Below are positions 58,253 to 64,000 of a stretch of DNA of 64,000 bases, piece after piece. The position numbers were made by a program, and so were the translations under genes. The notes under the pieces were generated by a model. The model saw only the letters and a program-made list of their open reading frames with translations. It did no database searches and was not told the origin of the DNA. Position 1 is the first letter of the stretch. Every line of letters begins with the position of its first letter. The DNA is from Papio anubis. Its lineage: Eukaryota; Chordata; Mammalia; Primates; Cercopithecidae. Location of the stretch: assembly GCF_008728515.1 (NCBI RefSeq), contig NC_044981.1, positions 93,776,426-93,840,425 of the forward strand. The letters are read 5' to 3'.

Positions 58253-59519
58253 AAAGCACTTTCTCCAAAGGTGATAATGTTAAATCCTTACTGTTTACTA
58301 GAATGGTTTTTTAACTCTGGTGGTTTATTCGCACCTAGCTCCTAACACTGGCCTTCAAGACCTCCCATTCCTCTGCTCTAACTCAGGCTCTTTCTCTGCT
58401 TCATGTCTCATGTATAATCTCTCTTCTCAGAAGCTCAGAGAATAATCTCAGATATTACCCAAGCAGGGGGGAGGAGCCCCATTCCAAACCCACATCTCCA
58501 ACATGGCAGGGAGGAGAAGGAAATCACACATTTGATTTTGCTATGTAGACTGCTTTTATTAGCTGTACTGCAAAGTAGAGCCTAATACGAAGGCAATTTT
58601 TCTTACTGAGCACAATGTCAGTAGCTTACTCGATAGATATAGGCTAGAAACGATGATGCCAACACCTTACCTATGAAATAAAGGTTTGGAAGAAGAGAGT
58701 ATTTCATTATTTAAGAAGAAAATTTATCAAATGATGGTTAATTTTGACACATAGCTCACTATTTAAAGGTGGAAGACAGAAAGTCTTATAAATGAGACTC
58801 TCATATATTTCCTCTACAAACTCTTCAGGCAAGAAAATAATGCCTCATGAAAAGGGATTTCCTCTGGTCCCCTCCAGGAAGAAAATAATCTTTTCTGAAA
58901 ATAGTTTCTTCATATCATGGATAGTGTTATTTATGAAAACTTAGCCTACATAACAATGGTCTCAAGTTGCTCCATTAAAACAAAATTCACCTGCTAAAGA
59001 AAAGTGCAGAACAGCTGTGTGAGAGGTGCAGGCCCCAGGGGCACTGGTCAGGTGCATCTCTGAAAAGCACAGTTTTAGTGACACTTTCCAGGCACCTCCT
59101 TCTTTACCTTTTTTCCAGGACTCCTCCCAGACCTCAGAGGGACTAGTACAGCTTGTCTAGAATATCTCTAATTATGGTTTGAAGAAACAATTTGTGCTGC
59201 TTGCTTTGTTATTTCAGTTCATTTTCTGTTGTCAAGAAAGAAAATGCATCCATCACTTTTATCAACCACACAAAGCCAGCCCAGGTTCTCTGAAGCCACA
59301 CAACCATCCTAGCTCCCATGTTATTTAGCATTTTGAAAGTCAGATCTGAAAATCTGGCATCAAAATATCAATATTTGAACATTCCATTTCCACACTAGGC
59401 ATAAATCTTCCATAGACATGCTTAGCAGTGATCTAAGTCTTATACTACCATTTTGTCAAGGAGATAATATAATCAGGACACCTTAACCCTACCTTAATTT
59501 TGCTTTATGTAGAGATAGA
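58253..59519. other. Unique DNA
   Basis: Nothing recognised except a short pyrimidine-rich zone near 58360-58430. Confidence 0.45.
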
Positions 59520-60195
59520 TCTTCATTTGAAAGTACCTTTGTGGGCCAGAGGGTGTACACCTTGATCATTGCTGAAACGTGCGTTTCTGTACAGAGAGAC
59601 AAAGGAGTTGGTTTTTACTCCCAAGCCCTTTGCTACTTAAATAAAGTTATTGGCTGCCTAATGAATGTTAGCTGCAGTACTCCCTGTGGTCAGCGGGGCT
59701 GTTGTTTAATGAATTGCTTAATGTGCTTGATTACTGTTACAATGTTGAATGAGGAAAAGGCAAGAGAGATTTGAAAGATTCACTGGAGGATATGATGAAA
59801 ATGAATTGGATCAATAGGAACTTTTTGCTCATCTCTGAACAGCACATTACAGGCTGCATTGTTAGAGTTTGGGGATAATGCAATTTTGTGGCTTGTTGTC
59901 TTTTTATAATTCACAAATATAAATCTCCTTCAACAGCGAGTTTTAGGGCCGGCCTTCCTGGAGTTATAAATGATCCCCAGACTCTAGCCCTGGTTACTTA
60001 CACGGACAGATAAATTAATTAGGAAAACTTTTATGCCAATTACTTTATGCCCTTGGCTTTCATATGTTTCTGAAGAGCAGCAGCTAATTAAAGATATGAT
60101 TCATAATTACTGGTCGATCGAGTAGTTGAGTAATGGAATCAGGAACTGTTCCAAAGAAAATTATCCATCACATCATTACTAATTGTTACATAATA
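59520..60195. promoter_or_regulatory. Candidate conserved enhancer-like block
   Basis: Repeat-free DNA with TAATTA at 60016-60021 and 60085-60090 and another TAATT at about 60105. It also keeps two 8-bp palindromes containing CpG, GGCCGGCC (59947-59954) and TCGATCGA (60114-60121). AT-rich homeodomain-type words beside retained CpG resemble developmental enhancers in gene deserts. There is no direct evidence of conservation or activity from a single sequence. Confidence 0.3.
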
Positions 60196-61164
60196 CATAA
60201 GGATGTAGAATTCAAATAAAAAATTACTCACTTTGAAAGGTTCATTCAATTTTTTTTAATTTAACAATTATAAACACGAAATGAGTTCTTGCAATGCTCA
60301 AATACGTAAGTAGGCAATTTTTTCCTTTTCTTAAAATAAAACTTCCACTGTATGAATTCAAAACACAAGGCTCAAATTACCTCAAGTTTTAGTAATCACT
60401 GAATTCTGTTTCTTTCCAATGAAAAGTTCAGTCTAGAGAAGGTAATAGTCAAAATGCATTGTACTTCCTTCTAGCCCCACCCTTCTAACCTCACTTAACA
60501 GTAAGATTTGCTGAAACCCACTGTGTTCAAATGGGAGGGGCTGTTAAGGACCACCCATTGGCATGTGTTGGATTAAGAAAATTCCCAGGCTCAGAAAGGC
60601 TAAGAATGTTAATACTTGGAGGGTACTGAAATCTCCCCAAAAGGAGACAGTTGTCAAAGGTTGTATATGTCCCAGATCTATCCCAGCTTAGGGAAATTGT
60701 GGCCTTTGTTTGAAGGGAACACAGCACTAGAAACGTGGACGTAATCTCACACAGAGCAGAGCTTTGTGAGGAAGGAGTGAGGGGAGGACCTCAGCAACGG
60801 GCTGTGGCTTGCATCTGGTGGAATTAAGGCCTCCCGTCTGTGAGCATTCTAGAAGCAAGTAGCTCCTGTGTAAACTTACCTTCCATACACCCTGAGTGGC
60901 TGCCTAGAAAATCTCCTTCCTCTCCTCTCTCACCAAAAGATTTCCCTGCCTTCCTCCTTTTTCCTTTCTAATCGCTGACTCTAGTTCCAGTGACAACCCA
61001 GGGTGGCATATGTAGTGACAGAACAGAAGGTGGACAAGAGAAGACTGGCTAGGGTTGCAGACCACCTCTCTCATCTGCAGCGCTCAGTCCCATCTCCTCC
61101 TCCAAAGCCTCTGCCTAGATCCTCTGATTTTAACCAAAGGCATAAAGAAGGACAATCTATATCT
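60196..61164. other. Unique DNA
   Basis: No repeat or exon recognised. Confidence 0.45.
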
Positions 61165-61660
61165 TCATCTATTCAAGAAACATTTATTGCCAGGGATTGT
61201 GTACGGTCCTGGAGAGATAGACAAGAGGTATAATCACCATCATCATGTCTCTCCTCGTCACCCAGAGCTGCCAGCGTGAGGAGTACACTGATAGGGAGAC
61301 CCCTGGGATTCAGGCAGAGAACAGGAGGAGTCAATGGACTTCAGTGAGATAGCATTAAATAGATCAGAGGAGCCTTTGTAATATTATCGAAGGCTCCATG
61401 GAGAAGGATGACTTTCATTTTAATTTGAATGCTGAAAAAACATAGACCAAGGCATGGAGGCAGGTCATTTCATCTCTAAGAGCTGCACTGCACTATGAGA
61501 TGTAGATGGCTCAACCTGGGGACAGCCTGGGGAAGCAACAAGGGATAAATATAGCTGAAGAGAGTGAGCAGGTCGCACAAAAGCAGAAGGCAAAGGACCC
61601 AACTGGAAAGCATGAAGCGCCATAAACTAGGAGAGCCAAATAGCCTAGACTAGGAGTTTC
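61165..61660 (-). repeat. L2 LINE 3' region in reverse orientation
   Basis: CATTTATTGCCAGGGATTGT begins a reverse L2 tail, followed by 'ggctccatggagaaggatga' and, near the end, 'ggcaaaggacccaactggaa'. The order fits the reverse complement of L2, strongly decayed. Confidence 0.65.
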
Positions 61661-64000
61661 AGAGTCCTTAGTCAGCTAAAAGCTACTTGTGAAACAGAGT
61701 AGGAGGATGTCAGCTGATCCACATGACTGCTGAAGCACTGAAGGTGACCTTGAGCTGGGCTCCCACAGAGGAAAGAAGATGCAGATAGGAATGTGAGTAA
61801 ATACTCACTGTGGGAAGGCTAGTGCCTATTCTCTTTCTACAGAGAGGCAAGTGCATTCAATAATTAATTAGAAGAATACTTCGTGTTTTCCTTCAGGCAG
61901 GTTCCACTTGTACTACAAGTAGGTGAGAGTTTTTCAGTAGCTAGAGGCACAGACCGTAGGGCCTTTTAACTAAAACCTCCTTCAAGGAGAGGGAGCGGGA
62001 CTGCTTAGAGAGCAATTATCCTGCATCACATCAGCTAAGGGTTCATTGTCTTGAAGAGAAGCAGTGCTCTGTTTTGAGACAGGAAATTTGACCGAGCAGC
62101 TTCAGTTGTCTTTGTGTCAGTTTCAAGTATCAAGTGCAAAAGAAAAAGAAGGGAAAAAAAAAAAAAAGATTTCAGACACACCACCTGCTGAGCTTTCCCA
62201 ATTTAACAAACATGTGAGGTCTGCAGAGAGCAAATGAGTGCTTTTTAAAAAAATCAGATCAACCCTTTATTCACTTGGTGGCAGTTTCCAAAGGCTGCTG
62301 TATTCCTAACGTTACTCCAGAGGACTTGAGGGTCACCTTCGTGACCCATTAAGGCAAATTTAATCAAATTCATCCAGTCCCTAGTACAGTATGCCAGAAG
62401 TGGGGCCGTGAAGATGCTTTCTTTTCTTACACAACTCCTCAGCAGGCTGTTTCTTTAGAAAACAGAATTCCATGGACGTTAGAAATAATTTCTTTAAACT
62501 TTAACACGGGACCCAAAACATAAGGGCACCCAATTCTAAACTAAACCGTTTTAAATAATGAGAAAGTGAGTCAACTAAAAATCACTGCCTATCTCCTCTT
62601 AAAGCCAGAGTTCTACGAGCTGGAAGGAAGGAACCTCAGTCTCCTGACTCAGCATCCTTCCCCTCCTCCCTCCCTCCATCTCCCTACGTGGTTAAAGCTC
62701 ACACTATGAAGAAGGCTGGATATCTAGCAGATTTACTTAATTAGTATTCCCTCTACTCTATGTAAATGAGAAAAGTTGTTCCCAGATTGTGCCTTCTGAA
62801 GGAACAGATCCCCAGCTCACCAGTGATATGCACTCAAATAGTGTGCATGTGTGTGGCTGAAAGCTCAGTGGGAAGGGGCAATCTGTTGCCAGGACTTGTG
62901 CCCAGTACTCTTTCAGTTTCCATCGACCGAGACCTCAGCTGTCCCACCAAGCTCAGATCAAACCCCACAAATGGAGGAGATGCTCTACAGAAACAGATCA
63001 CAGTGTCTGTGTTTGCATTATAGGGACAGGAAAGCCTGGGACACTCCCAAAAGCAGGGACCAGATCTCTCTCCTCACCCCTCACAGTGATACCGCTGATC
63101 TTCCTTCAAGCTATTGAACTTTGGCTTTATGCTGGCCAAAGGTGCTGAAGCATGTGCTTGATAATCACTTCTCTGTTTCATTTTCTCAAATCTTGATGAA
63201 AGACAGCAGTTACAGTAACAGGAAATATTTTTATTACTCTTTTAGAAACAATTTCTTCAAGAAAAATTATGTTAAGCTTAGATTTGGCAAAAATCTTGTC
63301 TTCTATATTTTAAAACATTAGTATTCTCTTTTGATGGGTATTGAAAATTCAATGCAGTATTTCTAAGGCTTCTGATAGTGGCCACTCTCTTGGGAGTAAT
63401 GATGTTACCTGACTCTGTGCCAAAGAGATAAATCACAAGGAAAGTCAGGTTGACAGTGTTAGAACTAGTGTCATTCAACTGCCATCATTTGAGTCCTGTC
63501 ACAAGGACCTGACCACACAACCTACAGGCAGAAATCTACTGGTTTTTTTTTCTTCCTCACACTCATCTTGCCTTGCAATTTGAAGATAGTTATTTCACCC
63601 TTTCTATTGTGATGTGCTCACATGCAAAAGAGTTGCCAGTATTTATTGGAACTAGTGTTTAGCACTCTCATCTTTAAATAGTTTTCTGACTCAGAAAGTC
63701 TTGTGTAGGTTGTTATTTTGAGCCAGATTCTCCCAATGTGGAAACTCCTTAGGATTACATTGGGCTCTTTGGAGAAGTGAACTAACTCTTTCAGGTTCGT
63801 AGTGTAGCATCTAATAACTACTTTGTACCATTTTTAAAAATGAGTTATAAAAATTAAGTAGGCATGACTATTAGGCAGAAAAGTCTTTTTTTTTTGTTCT
63901 TCTGCCATGGAAGCTGCAAGACCTGTGATTCTGTCTGCAAGCCAATCTAGCACAAAGTGACACACGACATAAACATGAAGGTATGCAGAAGTCACACAGA
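61661..64000. other. Unique DNA to the window end
   Basis: No recognisable repeat over 2.3 kb apart from an A-rich run at 62154-62167. No exon, splice-site pair or CpG island is convincing. Confidence 0.45.

Overview
This window reads as non-coding primate nuclear DNA, AT-rich and poor in CpG. It contains full-length Alu dimers, so it is a primate. Two of the youngest Alus (about 34375-34575 and 57963-58236) carry the right-arm bases CTAGTTTTTTGTATTTTTT and a cACCTCGCC/cACCTTGCC variant, which I associate with Old World monkey AluY lineages (macaque, baboon, vervet) rather than human AluY. An Old World monkey is therefore the best guess, from remembered subfamily consensus only. I see no convincing protein-coding exon, tRNA, rRNA, snRNA or miRNA hairpin, and no CRISPR or prokaryotic feature. 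The open reading frames present are short and are explained by repeats, low-complexity DNA or chance.

Layout. Positions 1-9.7 kb are an Alu edge fragment, then mostly unique AT-rich DNA with small MIR and L2 pieces and a pyrimidine tract. From 9.7-16.2 kb there is an AluY-like element with clean target-site duplications (TSDs), a hAT-like transposon split by an MLT1 LTR, a pair of oppositely oriented L2 stretches, one of them split by a MER1A transposon, and a small L1 3' end. From 16.2-27 kb the DNA is mostly unique, with one MIR, a half MADE1 and at least one candidate regulatory stretch. From 27.0-32.7 kb there is an MLT1-like LTR and then a collapsed class I endogenous retrovirus (LTR10/HERV-I-like). 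The provirus has two LTRs, a 4-bp TSD, and decayed protease, reverse transcriptase and RNase H remnants, and it is inserted in an older LTR-like repeat. From 34-38 kb there are three Alus, a long minus-strand L2 split by an Alu and a GGAA microsatellite, and an old Alu whose right arm runs into a strikingly CpG-dense low-complexity block. From 38-64 kb there are MIR and L2 relics, a 210-bp TTTC/TTCC microsatellite, four more Alu insertions (one composite), and long unique stretches, of which 59.5-60.2 kb is the best candidate for a conserved enhancer.

No genes cooperate here. The window is best read as an intron or intergenic desert: a layered record of transposon insertions around unique DNA that may hold regulatory elements. 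I recognise very little L1 sequence. I find no support for a new coding system. The strongest anomaly is the CpG-dense block at 37.68-37.85 kb with its slippage-like flanks, which may be real or an assembly artefact. Repeat family names come from memory of consensus sequences, not from a database search.
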